In this document: positions 55,602 through 64,000 of the stretch, in pieces | Layout of the letters: each line of letters begins with the position of its first letter | Numbering within the stretch: position 1 is the stretch's first letter | Assembly: GCF_017308075.1 (NCBI RefSeq) | Contig: NZ_JAFKFX010000032.1 | Location: 124,001-188,000, forward strand | Source: Allobosea sp. | GTDB lineage: Bacteria; Pseudomonadota; Alphaproteobacteria; Rhizobiales; Beijerinckiaceae | DNA length: 64,000 bases | Direction: 5' to 3' | Notes under the pieces: model-generated | Told to the model about the DNA's origin: nothing | The model's input: only the letters and a program-made list of their open reading frames with translations | Database searches by the model: none | Program-made: the position numbers and the translations under genes

Positions 55602-56300
55602 TCAAAGGCCGAGGAAGCGCCTGACCGGTGCCGGCCCGTCCTTCGCGGTCAGCCTGCCCCAGGGGCCCGAGGTCTCGACGCGGCCATTGGCGACGAAGGC
55701 GAAGAGGTCGGCGGTTTGCGCCGCCTCCTCGGGGGTGTGCAGCGTCATCAGCACGGTCAGGCCATGGCTGCGCCTGAGCGCGTCGACGCGCGCGATCATC
55801 TCGCGGCGCAGGCCGGGATCGAGCGCGCCGAAAGGCTCGTCGAGAAGCATGAGCGGCTTGCCGCGCAGCAGGGCGCGGGCGAGCGCGACGCGCTGGCGCT
55901 GGCCGCCCGACAGCTCCGCCGGCCGCCGGGAGGCTAACTCTGCCAGATTGACCTCGGCCAGCGCCGCAGCGACTCGCTCTCTTTCGCCGGCGTCGAGTCT
56001 GAGCGAGGGCTTCAGTCCTAGCGCGACATTCTCGGCCGCGGTCAGATGTGGGAAGAGGTTGTGGTCCTGGAACAGGATCGAGACCGGCCGCTGCGCCGGG
56101 GCCAGCGGCAGCAGATCCTGACCGGCAAAGCGCAAGGAGCCTGCCTCGGGCTGTTCGAAGCCGGCGATGGCGTGGAGCAGCGTCGTCTTGCCGCCGCCGG
56201 ATGGGCCGATCACGGCGCAGAGCGCGCCGGTGGGTACCGTCAGCTCATAGCGTGCCGTGAAGCCGGGATAGCGCAAGGCGAGGCCGGCGATCTCAAGCAT
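55602..56300 (-). CDS. thiQ: Thiamine ABC transporter ATPase
   Basis: A 232-residue ABC ATPase with Walker [10 protein letters not shown], signature [15 protein letters not shown] and Walker [13 protein letters not shown]. It energises thiamine or thiamine-phosphate uptake through ThiP. Its start overlaps the thiP end by eight bases, so translation is coupled. It is the last gene of the riboswitch-controlled thiBPQ operon and ends six bases from the convergent transglycosylase gene. Confidence 0.93.
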   Translation of the reverse strand: MLEIAGLALRYPGFTARYELTVPTGALCAVIGPSGGGKTTLLHAIAGFEQPEAGSLRFAGQDLLPLAPAQRPVSILFQDHNLFPHLTAAENVALGLKPSLRLDAGERERVAAALAEVNLAELASRRPAELSGGQRQRVALARALLRGKPLMLLDEPFGALDPGLRREMIARVDALRRSHGLTVLMTLHTPEEAAQTADLFAFVANGRVETSGPWGRLTAKDGPAPVRRFLGL

Positions 56301-57828
56301 GGCGCGCGCTCCAGCGCTGGGTCAGGAAGGCAAGGCCGCCGGCGCTGAGGACGAGCACCAGCGCCAGAGCCCCCGCCTCGTCGATGCGATAGGCGCCGAG
56401 GCGGTTGGCGAGCAGATAGGGCAGGGTGGTCAGCTCCGGGCCGCCGAACAAAGCGATGACGCCGAAATCGCCGAGCGAGAGCGCCGTGGCGAAGGCGAAG
56501 GCGGCGCCGAGTGCGCCGCGCAGCGCCGGCCATTCGACGAGGCGCAGCCGGTTCCAGCCGGCGAGTCCCAGGCTCTCGGCCAGCCGACCATGCCGCTCCG
56601 CGCTGGTGGCGAGCGCCGGAGCGAGCAGGCGATAGGTGTAAGGAAGGGCCATCAGCGCATTGACCAGCGGCACCAGCACCAGGCCGAGCGAAGCGGGGTC
56701 ACCGAGGCCGCGCAGCAGGACATAGAGCCCGGCGACGAAGGCGAAGGGCGGCAGGCCGAGCAGGGCGAAAGCGGCGAGATCGGCGAGGCGCGAGCGCTGC
56801 GGCAACCGGCGCGCGCTGCTGGCGAGCAGCAGAGCGAGCAGGCAGGCGAGCAGCCCGGCCGTGATGGCAATGACGGCGCTGGTTGCGGCGGCGCGGACGA
56901 ACTCCACGGAGGCGAGGCTCGGCAGATGAGCGAGGCCGCTCGCGACGCTGAGGAGCGGTGGCGCGACCAGCACCGTGCCGAGGGCAAGCACGCCTGCATC
57001 GATGCCGCGCATGGTGCGAAGATCGGGCCGCGGCGCGCGGTGTCCGGCGCCGGCTTCGGCGCGGGCCCGCGGCGTCAGTGCGCTGAGGCTTGCGGCGAGG
57101 CCGAGGCAGATCACGAGCTGCAGGCCAGCTAGAGCGGCAGCGCGGACGAAGTCCGCCTCGAAGCGCACGGCTTCATAGATCGCGACCTCCAGCGTCGCAT
57201 TGGCCGGCCCACCGCCGAGCGAGAGCACGATGGCGAAGCTGGTGAAGCAGAGCAGGAATACGAGGACGGCAAGCGCCGGCGCCTCGCGTCGGATCACCGG
57301 CCAGTCGAGATGCCGGAAGCAATCGGCGGCGGTGAAGCCGAGGGCCGCGGCGAGCCGGCGCCGCTCGCCTGGTTCGCGTTCGAAGGCGTGGAGCAAAGCG
57401 CGCGTCACCAGCGGCATGTTCATCAGGACATGGGCGAGGACGATGCCGTGGAGCCCGTAGATCGAGGGCGGCTCGGCGCCGATGCCGCGCATGAGCGAGC
57501 CCAACAGCCCCGAGCGGCCATAGATCGCGACCACGCCGAAGGCGATGACGATGGTGGGCGCTACCGCGGCGGTGGTGAGCAAAGCGAGCAGCAGCTCGCG
57601 GCCGGGAAAGCACCGGCGCAACAGGGCGAGCGCGAGCGCGGTGCCCAGCAATAGAGAAAGCAGCGTCGAAAGCGCCGCCTGCAGCCCGGCCGAGGCGAGC
57701 AAGCGCGCGAGATAGGGACCGAGCGTCAGCAGGGACGCGAAGTCGGAGCCGGCCCGCGCCAGGCCGATGAGCGAGCCGCAGGCGAGGGCGAGGATCGCGA
57801 GTGCGGTGAGCGTGGCCGGCCGGAGCAA
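56293..57828 (-). CDS. thiP: Thiamine ABC transporter permease
   Basis: A 511-residue membrane protein with about twelve helices and two tandem binding-protein-dependent permease domains, the normal ThiP architecture. Each half has an EAA-type loop (for example AAALGFTAADCFRHLDWPVI and AESLGLAGWNRLRLVEWPAL). It starts four bases after the thiB stop and overlaps thiQ. Confidence 0.93.
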   Translation of the reverse strand: MLRPATLTALAILALACGSLIGLARAGSDFASLLTLGPYLARLLASAGLQAALSTLLSLLLGTALALALLRRCFPGRELLLALLTTAAVAPTIVIAFGVVAIYGRSGLLGSLMRGIGAEPPSIYGLHGIVLAHVLMNMPLVTRALLHAFEREPGERRRLAAALGFTAADCFRHLDWPVIRREAPALAVLVFLLCFTSFAIVLSLGGGPANATLEVAIYEAVRFEADFVRAAALAGLQLVICLGLAASLSALTPRARAEAGAGHRAPRPDLRTMRGIDAGVLALGTVLVAPPLLSVASGLAHLPSLASVEFVRAAATSAVIAITAGLLACLLALLLASSARRLPQRSRLADLAAFALLGLPPFAFVAGLYVLLRGLGDPASLGLVLVPLVNALMALPYTYRLLAPALATSAERHGRLAESLGLAGWNRLRLVEWPALRGALGAAFAFATALSLGDFGVIALFGGPELTTLPYLLANRLGAYRIDEAGALALVLVLSAGGLAFLTQRWSARHA

Positions 57829-57832
57829 GGTC

Positions 57833-58852
57833 TCAGCGGCTCGTCGCGGCGAGCCAGGCGTCGATGAAGGCCCGGCGCTGGCTGCGAACCGTTTCGGGCG
57901 CGACCAGCAGCGTCTTCTCCGGCCTGATCACCTCGGCGAAGGAGGTCGGCAGGCCGGTTGCCGGCTGCTTCGCCGGCATCATCCAGTTGCCCTCGGGGAT
58001 CAGCGACTGGAAGGCGTCGGAGAGCATGAAGGCGAGGAAGCGCTTCGCCAGCTCGGGCTGTTTCGTCGCCCGCGTCATGCCCGCAAGCTCGACATGGAGG
58101 TAGTGCCCCTCCGCGAAGGGCGCGGCCTTGTACTGCGTCTTCTTCTCGGCGCCGAGATGATAGGCGGGCGAGGTCGCATAGGAGAGCACCATGTCGGCCT
58201 CGCCCTTGAGGAACAGGCCATAGGCCTCCGACCAGCCCTTGGTGAAGGTGACGATGCGCAGCTTCAGCTTGCCCCAGGCGGCGTCGGCCTCGTCGCCATA
58301 GACCGCCCGCATCCAGAGCAGGAAGCCGAGGCCGGGCGCGGAGGTGCGCGGGTCCTGCAGCACAAGCTTCGGTCCCTTGGGATCGTCGACGAGCTGCTTC
58401 AGGCTCTGCGGCGGCGTCGCCAGCCTGGTTGAGTCATAGACGAAGGCGAGGTGGCCCCAGTCGAAGGGCAGGAGGGTGTCGTCGGTCCAGGGCGTCGGCA
58501 GGGTGAGCGTCGTGCTGTCCTGGCCATGCGGCTGGAACAGGCCGGTCGCCTTCGCTTCGGCGGCGAGGTTCATGTCGAGGCCGAGCACGAGATCGGCTCT
58601 GGTCGTTTCGCCTTCCAGCTTCAGCCGGGCGAGCAGCGAGCCGGCATCGTCGGCGGCGACCCAGTTCAGCGTGCACTGGCACTGGGCCTCGAAGGCGGCC
58701 TTCACTTTGGCGCCGGGGCCGTATTTTCCGGTGAAGGAGGAATAGGTGTAGACGTTCAGCGCCGGCTTGTCCTGCGCCAGCGTCGGCGCTGCGAAGAGCA
58801 GTGCCGCCAGCATTCCGGCGATCAGGCCCGTTCTGCCGCTCAGACCAGTCAT
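57833..58852 (-). CDS. thiB: Thiamine-binding periplasmic protein
   Basis: A 339-residue solute-binding protein. The signal peptide ends at APTLAQDK. The mature N-terminus LNVYTYSSFTGKYGPGAKV and LVLGLDMNLAAEA follow the ThiB pattern, with aromatic residues that stack on thiamine. It is first in the operon behind a TPP riboswitch. The two genes downstream encode the permease and ATPase. Confidence 0.94.
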   Translation of the reverse strand: MTGLSGRTGLIAGMLAALLFAAPTLAQDKPALNVYTYSSFTGKYGPGAKVKAAFEAQCQCTLNWVAADDAGSLLARLKLEGETTRADLVLGLDMNLAAEAKATGLFQPHGQDSTTLTLPTPWTDDTLLPFDWGHLAFVYDSTRLATPPQSLKQLVDDPKGPKLVLQDPRTSAPGLGFLLWMRAVYGDEADAAWGKLKLRIVTFTKGWSEAYGLFLKGEADMVLSYATSPAYHLGAEKKTQYKAAPFAEGHYLHVELAGMTRATKQPELAKRFLAFMLSDAFQSLIPEGNWMMPAKQPATGLPTSFAEVIRPEKTLLVAPETVRSQRRAFIDAWLAATSR

Positions 58853-58922
58853 GACGTCCCCGCATGCATCGTTGGGGTTCTGACGGGGAGGGCTGTGCGT
58901 CGCCCGCAGCGGGCGACGATGC

Positions 58923-59017
58923 TCAATCCCTCCGCCGGCACGACCCGGATCAGGTTCTACGGGTCGTGGCGCCTTTACGCGCCCCTCTCAGCCCGGCTGC
59001 CGGGCACCCCGTTGAGA
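58923..59017 (-). promoter_or_regulatory. Thiamine pyrophosphate (TPP/THI-box) riboswitch
   Basis: On the minus strand P1 is formed by CTCAA and TTGAG. The conserved GGGGTGCCCGG, GGGCTGAGAGG and GAACCTGATCCGGG segments follow in the right order, ending with GGAGGGATTGAG. Downstream, at 58898-58918, an 8-bp hairpin (GTCGCCCG/CGGGCGAC) without a T-run precedes thiB, so control is more likely translational or by an unusual terminator. When TPP is abundant, thiBPQ should be repressed. Confidence 0.95.
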
Positions 59018-59142
59018 CCCGTCAGGGATAGGCTTCCGCTGCGCCCAAGTCCAGCCTGCGGCTTGCTTCGCCGGGCTTCCGCCCGTAACCAGCGCGCAGG
59101 GGCGCGAAGGCCCTGAAGAGAACAGCATCCCGAGAGGCGACC

Positions 59143-60252
59143 ATGGCGAACCACAAGCTCCTGCTGCTCCCCGGCGACGGCATCGGCCCCGAGGTGATGG
59201 GCCAGGTCGAGAAGATCGTCTCCTGGTTCGAGAAACAGGGCGTCGCGTCCTTCTCGATGGAGCGCGGCCTCGTCGGCGGCTCGGCCTATGACGTCCACAA
59301 GGCGGCGATCTCGGAAGGCGACATGAAGCTCGCCCAGGAAGCCGACGCCGTGCTCTTCGGCGCGGTCGGCGGGCCGAAATGGGCCGATGTCCCCTATCAG
59401 CACCGCCCCGAGGCCGGCCTGCTCCGTCTGCGCAAGGATCTCGGCCTGTTCGCCAATCTGCGTCCGGCTATCTGCTACCCGGCGCTGGCCTCGGCCTCGT
59501 CGCTGAAGCCGGAAGTGGTCGAGGGCCTCGACATCCTGATCGTGCGCGAGCTCACCGGCGGCGTCTATTTCGGCGAGCCGAAGGAGATCGTGACGCTCGA
59601 AGACGGCCAGAAGCGCGGCGTCGACACCCAGCTCTACACCACCGGCGAGATCGAGCGCATCGCGCGCGTCGCCTTCGAGCTGGCGCGCACCCGCCGCAAC
59701 AAGGTCTCCTCGGCCGAGAAGCACAACGTCATGAAGACCGGCGTGCTCTGGAAGCAGACGGTCACAGCGCTGCACGCTGCCGAGTACAAGGATGTCGAGC
59801 TCGAGCACGTGCTTGCCGATAATTGCGCGATGCAGCTGGTGCGCTGGCCGAAGCAGTATGACGTCGTGGTCTGCGACAACCTGTTCGGCGACATCCTCTC
59901 CGACGTCGCGGCGATGCTGACCGGCTCGCTCGGCATGTTGCCTTCGGCCTCGCTCGGCGCCGAGGATCCGGCGACCGGCAAGCGCAAGGCGCTCTACGAG
60001 CCCGTGCACGGCTCGGCTCCGGACATCGCCGGCAAGGGCCTGGCCAACCCGATAGCGATGATCGGGTCCTTCGCCATGGCGCTGCGCTATTCCTTCGGCG
60101 CAGGCGAGGCGGCCGACCGGCTCGAAGGCGCGATCGCCGATGTGCTTGGCGCCGGCACCCGCACCAAGGACATCGCCGCGCCCGGCGCCAACGCCGTCTC
60201 GACCACGGAAATGGGCGAGGCCATCATCAAGGCGCTCGAAGCGCGCGGCTGA
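59143..60252 (+). CDS. leuB: 3-isopropylmalate dehydrogenase
   Basis: A 369-residue NAD-dependent oxidative decarboxylase of leucine synthesis, acting as a cytoplasmic dimer. [29 protein letters not shown] and [20 protein letters not shown] are diagnostic, and the sequence ends with a normal C-terminus. It is divergent from thiBPQ and far from leuC-leuD, which lie 38 kb away on the opposite strand. The ribosome site is GAGAGGCGACC. Confidence 0.97.
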   Translation: MANHKLLLLPGDGIGPEVMGQVEKIVSWFEKQGVASFSMERGLVGGSAYDVHKAAISEGDMKLAQEADAVLFGAVGGPKWADVPYQHRPEAGLLRLRKDLGLFANLRPAICYPALASASSLKPEVVEGLDILIVRELTGGVYFGEPKEIVTLEDGQKRGVDTQLYTTGEIERIARVAFELARTRRNKVSSAEKHNVMKTGVLWKQTVTALHAAEYKDVELEHVLADNCAMQLVRWPKQYDVVVCDNLFGDILSDVAAMLTGSLGMLPSASLGAEDPATGKRKALYEPVHGSAPDIAGKGLANPIAMIGSFAMALRYSFGAGEAADRLEGAIADVLGAGTRTKDIAAPGANAVSTTEMGEAIIKALEARG

Positions 60253-60314
60253 GGCGATTTATCGTCGCATGCGTGGTCCCGGCCGGGGCCGCGCATATCG
60301 GTTCAAGATCAGGG

Positions 60315-60348
60315 CCGGTGCGGAGAGGTTTCCGCACCGGACCTTTTT
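60315..60348 (+). terminator. Intrinsic terminator of leuB
   Basis: CCGGTGCGGA and TCCGCACCGG form a perfect 10-bp stem with a six-base loop, followed by ACCTTTTT. It ends just before the stop of the convergent Liv-type gene at 60351. Confidence 0.85.
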
Positions 60349-60350
60349 CG

Positions 60351-61460
60351 TCAGTCGACGGAGACGATCTTGCCGTCTTCCCATTTGAACATGGAGAAGG
60401 CCGGCGAGCTGAGGTCGCCGTTCTTGCCGTAGGACAGCTTGCCGATCGCGGTCGGCACCGTCATGCCGGACTTCAGCGCGGTCGCGACGGCGGTGGCGCT
60501 GTCGGCCTTGCCCACCTTCTCGATGCCGGCCTTGAGCACTTCGACGGCGGCATAGGCATTGAGCGTGAAGGCTTCGGCCGGGATGCCCTTCGCCTTCAAC
60601 GCCGCCACGGCCTCGGCCGAATCGGGGCTCTTCTGGGCGTCGGTCGCGTTGGTGAACAGCGAGCCGGCCGCCGACTGGTCGGCGATCGCCCAGAACTCGG
60701 TGTTGGACAGGCCCTCGCCGCCGATGATGGTGGCAGCGATGCCGGCGTCCTTGAGCTGGCGGGCCAGCAGGCCGCCTTCAGGGTGGTAGCCGCCGAAATA
60801 GATCAGGTCGATATTGGCGGCCTTCAGCCGGGTGATGACGGCCGAAAGGTCCTTCTCGCCGGGCGTCAGCGTCAGATAGAGCGCTTCCTTGACGCCGCCG
60901 TCATTGATGCCCTTCTTGAAGGAATCGGCGAGGCCCTTGCCATAGGTGCCCTTGTCGTGGAGCACCGCGATCCGCTTGTCCTTCAGGTTCTTCAGGACGT
61001 ATTTGGCCGCCACTTCGGCCTGCTGATCGTCGCGGCCGCAGGTGCGCAGGACATTGCTCAGGCCGCGGCTGGTGAGAGCCGGGGCGGTCGCGGTCGGCGT
61101 CACCATCAGCGCCCCGTGCTCGGCGAGGACGTCGGAAGCCGCCATCGCGACGCCGGAGGTCACCGGGCCGACGACGAACTTGATCTTCTCGCCGACCAGG
61201 AGGTTGGCGGCGGAGACGCCCTGCTTGGGATCTCCGGCATCGTCGGCGAGCTTCAGCACCACCTTCTCGCCGAGGATGCCGCCCTTCTTGTTGATTGCCT
61301 CGACGGCGGCTTCGGCGCCGTTGCGGACCTGGTCGCCATAGGCGGCGACGGCGCCGGTCAGCGGCGCGATCAGCCCGATGACGATCTCGGCGCGGGCCGG
61401 CAGAGCGGCCAGAAGGGTGGCGGCGAAGGCCGTTCCGACCAGGAATTTCAACTTGCCCAT
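60351..61460 (-). CDS. Branched-chain amino-acid type ABC substrate-binding protein
   Basis: A 369-residue periplasmic-binding-fold type I protein. The signal peptide ends at PARAEI near residue 24. [23 protein letters not shown] and the [21 protein letters not shown] segment are LivJ/LivK features. No permease or ATPase genes adjoin it. The ligand could be leucine, isoleucine, valine or another amino acid. The 334-bp gap after its start (61461-61794), before msrP, shows no gene and presumably holds both divergent promoters. Confidence 0.92.
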   Translation of the reverse strand: MGKLKFLVGTAFAATLLAALPARAEIVIGLIAPLTGAVAAYGDQVRNGAEAAVEAINKKGGILGEKVVLKLADDAGDPKQGVSAANLLVGEKIKFVVGPVTSGVAMAASDVLAEHGALMVTPTATAPALTSRGLSNVLRTCGRDDQQAEVAAKYVLKNLKDKRIAVLHDKGTYGKGLADSFKKGINDGGVKEALYLTLTPGEKDLSAVITRLKAANIDLIYFGGYHPEGGLLARQLKDAGIAATIIGGEGLSNTEFWAIADQSAAGSLFTNATDAQKSPDSAEAVAALKAKGIPAEAFTLNAYAAVEVLKAGIEKVGKADSATAVATALKSGMTVPTAIGKLSYGKNGDLSSPAFSMFKWEDGKIVSVD

Positions 61461-61794
61461 CGCAATCGTCTCCTCAAGGTTGGTGCAGCTTCCGCCCGTG
61501 GTTTGGCCGCGCTGGTCGGGGACGCGCGACAGGCCCTTCCTCCGAAAGGCCCGAACTCTCTACCGAGCGGAGCTGACTGTCCGACCATTGCCGAAATTTC
61601 TAGCATGCGCCTGCGATCCGGGCACGCCCTGCCGGCGAGCATGGCGAGCATGACCGCGATGCAAGAGGGATGGCGCCGCCCGGTGGCCCTGCCGCAAGGC
61701 GCGACAGAGCGCCGCTGATCCTCTCCCCCTCGTGAATTGCGCATCGGATCGCGCTGTGGACTAGCTGCCCCGGACAACCGGAGTTCGTCATCCG

Positions 61795-62751
61795 ATGCTG
61801 ATCAAGAGCCGTCCCGGCTGGGAAATCCCCGAGAGCGAGGCCACGCCGGAGACGGTTTTCCTCGATCGTCGCCGCTTCATCGCAGCGGGCGCCGGGCTGA
61901 TCGCGGGCTCCGCCTTGCCGGAGCTGGCCTTCGCCCAGGGGCCGGAGCCGACACTCGATCTCTATCCCGCCAAGCGCAACGCGGCCTACACGCTCGACCG
62001 GCCGGTGACGGAGGAGGAGCTGGCCGCGAACTACAATAATTTTTACGAGTTCGGGACCTCGAAGGACGTGGTCGCCTCGGCGAAGCGCCTCAGCACCCGG
62101 CCCTGGACGGTGACGATCGACGGGTTGGTGGAGAAGCCCATCGAGATCGGCATCGACGAGCTGATCCGGAAGATGCCGCTGGAGGAGCGGCTCTACCGTT
62201 TCCGCTGCGTCGAGGCCTGGTCGATGGCGGTACCCTGGACCGGCTTTCCGCTGAAGAAGCTGGTCGAGCTCGCCAAGCCGCTTTCGGGCGCGAAATACGT
62301 GCAGATGCAGACCTTCATGAACCCGCGCGTCGCGCCCGGTCAGTCGCAGCGCTGGTATCCCTGGCCCTATACGGAGGGGCTGACCATCGCCGAGGCGACC
62401 AATGAGCTCACGCTGATGGTGACGGGCATCTACGGCAAGCCGGTGCCGAACCAGCATGGCGCGCCGATGCGGCTGATCGTTCCGTGGAAATACGGCTTCA
62501 AATCGGTCAAGTCGATCAACAAGATCAGCTTCGTCGCCGAGCGGCCAAAGACCTTCTGGGAGGGTTTGCAGGCGTCGGAATACGGCTTCTGGGCGAATGT
62601 GAACCCGGAGGTCTCGCATCCGCGCTGGAGCCAGGCGAGCGAGCAGGTGCTGGGCTCGCGCGAGCGGCGGCCGACCCTGCTGTTCAACGGCTATGGGGAG
62701 CAGGTCGCCGATCTCTACAAGGGACTGGAGAAGGAACGGCTCTGGGCCTGA
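61795..62751 (+). CDS. msrP: Methionine-sulfoxide reductase catalytic subunit MsrP (YedY)
   Basis: A 318-residue periplasmic molybdoenzyme. The twin-arginine signal DRRRFIAAGAGLIAG exports it folded. The molybdenum-ligating cysteine lies in RFRCVEAWSMAVPW, and the Mo-MPT-binding stretch MNPRVAPGQSQRWYPWPYTEG follows (quoted in part). It repairs oxidised methionine in envelope proteins. Its heme membrane partner MsrQ normally follows directly but is not here. The next gene is a DNA repair methyltransferase 122 bp away. Confidence 0.94.
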   Translation: MLIKSRPGWEIPESEATPETVFLDRRRFIAAGAGLIAGSALPELAFAQGPEPTLDLYPAKRNAAYTLDRPVTEEELAANYNNFYEFGTSKDVVASAKRLSTRPWTVTIDGLVEKPIEIGIDELIRKMPLEERLYRFRCVEAWSMAVPWTGFPLKKLVELAKPLSGAKYVQMQTFMNPRVAPGQSQRWYPWPYTEGLTIAEATNELTLMVTGIYGKPVPNQHGAPMRLIVPWKYGFKSVKSINKISFVAERPKTFWEGLQASEYGFWANVNPEVSHPRWSQASEQVLGSRERRPTLLFNGYGEQVADLYKGLEKERLWA

Positions 62752-62873
62752 GTTGGCGCTTGGCTCCGCGTCTCGTTTGTCATCCCGGCGCGGCCTCGCC
62801 GCTCGTCCGGGTTGAACAGGGAGGGGGCAGAAACCGGGTGCCGTAAGGCCTTCGCCTGCGTTAGCTTCGCGCC

Positions 62874-63437
62874 ATGCAAAGCTTCTGTCTCTTCGAAACC
62901 GCGATCGGCAGCTGTGCCCTGGTGTGGCAGGGCGAGACGATCATCGCCGCGCAACTGCCGGAGCATGACGAGACCACGGCCCGCAGGCGCCTGGCCCGCC
63001 GTTTTCCGGAGGCTGGCGAGGCCGAGCCCGTTGCTTTCGTGCGGGAAGCGATCGCCGAGATCGTCGCCCTGCTGGCCGGCGAGCAGCGCGATCTCGCCCA
63101 TCTGCCGATCGATCTCAGTGCCACGTCGGAGTTCAACCAGCGCGTCTATCGCGTCACGCTGGCGATTCCGCCCGGCGAGACGCTGACCTATGGCGAGGTC
63201 GCGGCCCGGATCGGCGAGCCCGGTGCGGCGCGCGCCGTCGGCGTGGCGCTCGGCCAGAACCCGATCCCGATCATCGTGCCCTGCCATCGCGTGCTGGCGG
63301 CCGGCGGCAAGACCGGCGGCTTCTCGGCCGATGGCGGCGTCGAGACCAAGCTTCGAATCCTGACGATCGAGAAGGCGCGGACCAGTGCCGAGCCGTCGCT
63401 GTTCGATTCGCTGCCGCTGGAAGCCCGGCGGCGATAG
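62874..63437 (+). CDS. ogt: Methylated-DNA--protein-cysteine methyltransferase (Ogt type)
   Basis: A 187-residue suicide repair protein that moves alkyl groups from O6-alkylguanine to its own cysteine, in the motif VPCHRVLAAGGK. The helix-turn-helix region with ETLTYGEVAARIGEPGAARAVG binds DNA. There is no Ada N-terminal zinc domain, so it is the stand-alone Ogt form. In the gap before it (62752-62873) is a short palindrome of extragenic type. Confidence 0.94.
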   Translation: MQSFCLFETAIGSCALVWQGETIIAAQLPEHDETTARRRLARRFPEAGEAEPVAFVREAIAEIVALLAGEQRDLAHLPIDLSATSEFNQRVYRVTLAIPPGETLTYGEVAARIGEPGAARAVGVALGQNPIPIIVPCHRVLAAGGKTGGFSADGGVETKLRILTIEKARTSAEPSLFDSLPLEARRR

Positions 63438-63468
63438 GGCAGCAGGCCAATCCAACGAAGAGCGCGGT

Positions 63469-63511
63469 GTCATTCCTGGCAAGCCGCGAAGCGGCGCAGC
63501 CCCAGAATGAC
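63469..63511. repeat. Short extragenic palindrome after ogt
   Basis: GTCATTC and GAATGAC close the element, and inside GCCGC-GAA-GCGGC forms a hairpin. It belongs to the same kind of GTCATTCC...GGAATGAC palindromes as 52301-52338. Confidence 0.5.
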
Positions 63512-63535
63512 GGTAGTCGTCGGGCTGTGGCCAAG

Positions 63536-63567
63536 AAAAAAGGCCGGCGTCCCGAAGGAGCCGGCCT
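63536..63567 (-). terminator. Strong intrinsic terminator, minus strand
   Basis: On the minus strand AGGCCGGC pairs with GCCGGCCT. The stem continues through TCC/GGA with one bulged C and is capped by a TTCG tetraloop, then comes TTTTTT. It faces leftward. The nearest minus-strand gene (LysR-type, ending at 63864) is 300 bases away, so it probably ends the small transcript proposed at 63536-63756. Confidence 0.8.
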
Positions 63568-63756
63568 AGAAGTTTGAAATATTCGGCGCAAGCGCCAAAC
63601 ATCTCAGAGGGGAACGGCTGGAACGAACTCAACGCCGGGAGGAGAATGCGGAGCCCGTTCCGAACAACCGTGAGCACAATATCGAGCAGGACCTGCTTTT
63701 TTGCAATGCAGCATTGGGCGGGGCGGCCATGCATCCATGGCATGATGAAATGCTAG
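63536..63756 (-). ncRNA. Candidate small RNA
   Basis: A promoter-like TTGCCA (63786-63791) and TTATGT (63763-63768), spaced by 17 bases, point leftward in an AT-rich patch. About 220 bases later lies the UUCG-capped terminator. No convincing protein lies between; the open frames there run through the terminator stem and have no ribosome site. I recognise no RNA family. This region is most of the 426-base gap 63438-63863 between ogt and the LysR gene. Confidence 0.45.
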
Positions 63757-63863
63757 AATTTGACATAATTGCCATAATTGACGTTTGGCAATGCATCAGA
63801 GGCGGGACGGGCGAGCCCGTCGCCGGGTTTTCGGGCAGGCTCTGCCCGCAAGATAGTCAGGGC

Positions 63864-64000
63864 TCAGAACGTCCAGCGCTGGGCCTTCTGGATAAGAAAA
63901 TCCCGGAAAACCTGTACTCGGGCGACCGATTTCATCTCTTCCGGATAGACTAGATAGCTTTCCAGCTGCGGCATCTCCGTCTCGCGCATCAGCTGCACGA
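63864..64000 (-). CDS. LysR-family regulator, C-terminal end cut by the window edge
   Basis: On the minus strand 45 codons lead to a TGA at 63864-63866. The translation includes ESYLVYPEEMKSVARVQVFRD and ends QRWTF (quoted in part). This is the standard C-terminus of the LysR substrate-binding domain, where YLVYPxE and the final FRDFL helix recur. The N-terminal DNA-binding part lies beyond the window, so its target cannot be guessed. Confidence 0.8.
   Translation of the reverse strand, partial: VQLMRETEMPQLESYLVYPEEMKSVARVQVFRDFLIQKAQRWTF

Noticed and set aside
62715-63743. Minus-strand open frame covering ogt and the candidate small RNA
   Set aside because: It runs through the terminator hairpin and the ogt gene in antisense, with no ribosome site and no motif.
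63760-63790. Plus-strand promoter TTGACA near 63760
   Set aside because: No acceptable -10 lies 16-18 bases downstream and no plus-strand gene follows. The minus-strand reading of the same AT-rich patch is better supported.

Overview
The window is a gene-dense, high-GC chromosomal segment of an alphaproteobacterium. Gene content, codon bias, TRAP/Bug/ABC solute-binding proteins, L19/S16/Ffh/TrmD housekeeping proteins and palindromic intergenic repeats all suggest a Hyphomicrobiales (Rhizobiales) member. A Bosea-like genome is my best guess, from memory of gene neighbourhoods rather than a search. No prophage, insertion sequence, CRISPR array, rRNA or tRNA gene was seen.

Layout. 0-2.2 kb: edge of a possible regulator, an EamA exporter, and an ArsR-AHSA1 pair. 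2.3-9.7 kb: a TRAP transporter (dctPQM) with a MarR regulator, divergent from a fused HyuA-HyuB 5-oxoprolinase/hydantoinase. 9.8-14.4 kb: an SDR, a DapB paralog with an altered active site, a chemoreceptor and a RecD-like helicase. 14.4-17.4 kb: a GntR regulator divergent from a glycosylasparaginase and a solitary amino-acid binding protein. 17.5-21.1 kb: an SMR exporter under a guanidine-II (mini-ykkC) riboswitch, then leuD and leuC with two small genes between them. 21.3-24.6 kb: kynA and a kynureninase-like gene, divergent, then rplS. 24.8-30.7 kb: TauE/SafE, an SDR, an aberrant EF-G-like GTPase and an acyl-CoA ligase. 30.7-38.3 kb: mtaB, dapF, secreted proteins, an MBL-fold hydrolase, a LysE exporter and a CAP protein. 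38.6-43.7 kb: ffh-rpsP-rimM-(HAD)-(acetyltransferase)-trmD. 43.8-49.7 kb: rhodanese, sugar acetyltransferase, aspartate aminotransferase, three small genes, YaiI, a crotonase and a Bug protein. 49.8-55.6 kb: an SAF-domain oxidoreductase, a PQQ-type sugar dehydrogenase, small membrane transporters and a MltB transglycosylase. 55.6-60.3 kb: thiBPQ under a TPP riboswitch, divergent from leuB. 60.3-64 kb: a Liv-type binding protein, msrP without msrQ, an ogt-type repair protein, a candidate small RNA, and the 3' end of a LysR gene at the right edge.

Three pathways are partly represented: leucine synthesis (leuB, leuC, leuD), tryptophan-to-anthranilate catabolism (kynA, kynU) and lysine/peptidoglycan precursor synthesis (dapF). 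Control is unusually visible: two riboswitches, several palindromic operator candidates beside their likely regulators, and intrinsic terminators.

The most distinctive non-coding content is a family of about 90-bp cloverleaf-like intergenic repeats (at least five full copies plus a variant). A roughly 220-nt minus-strand transcript candidate near 63.6 kb has a promoter-like start and a UUCG-capped terminator. I did not find a clearly new multi-gene defence or mobile system.
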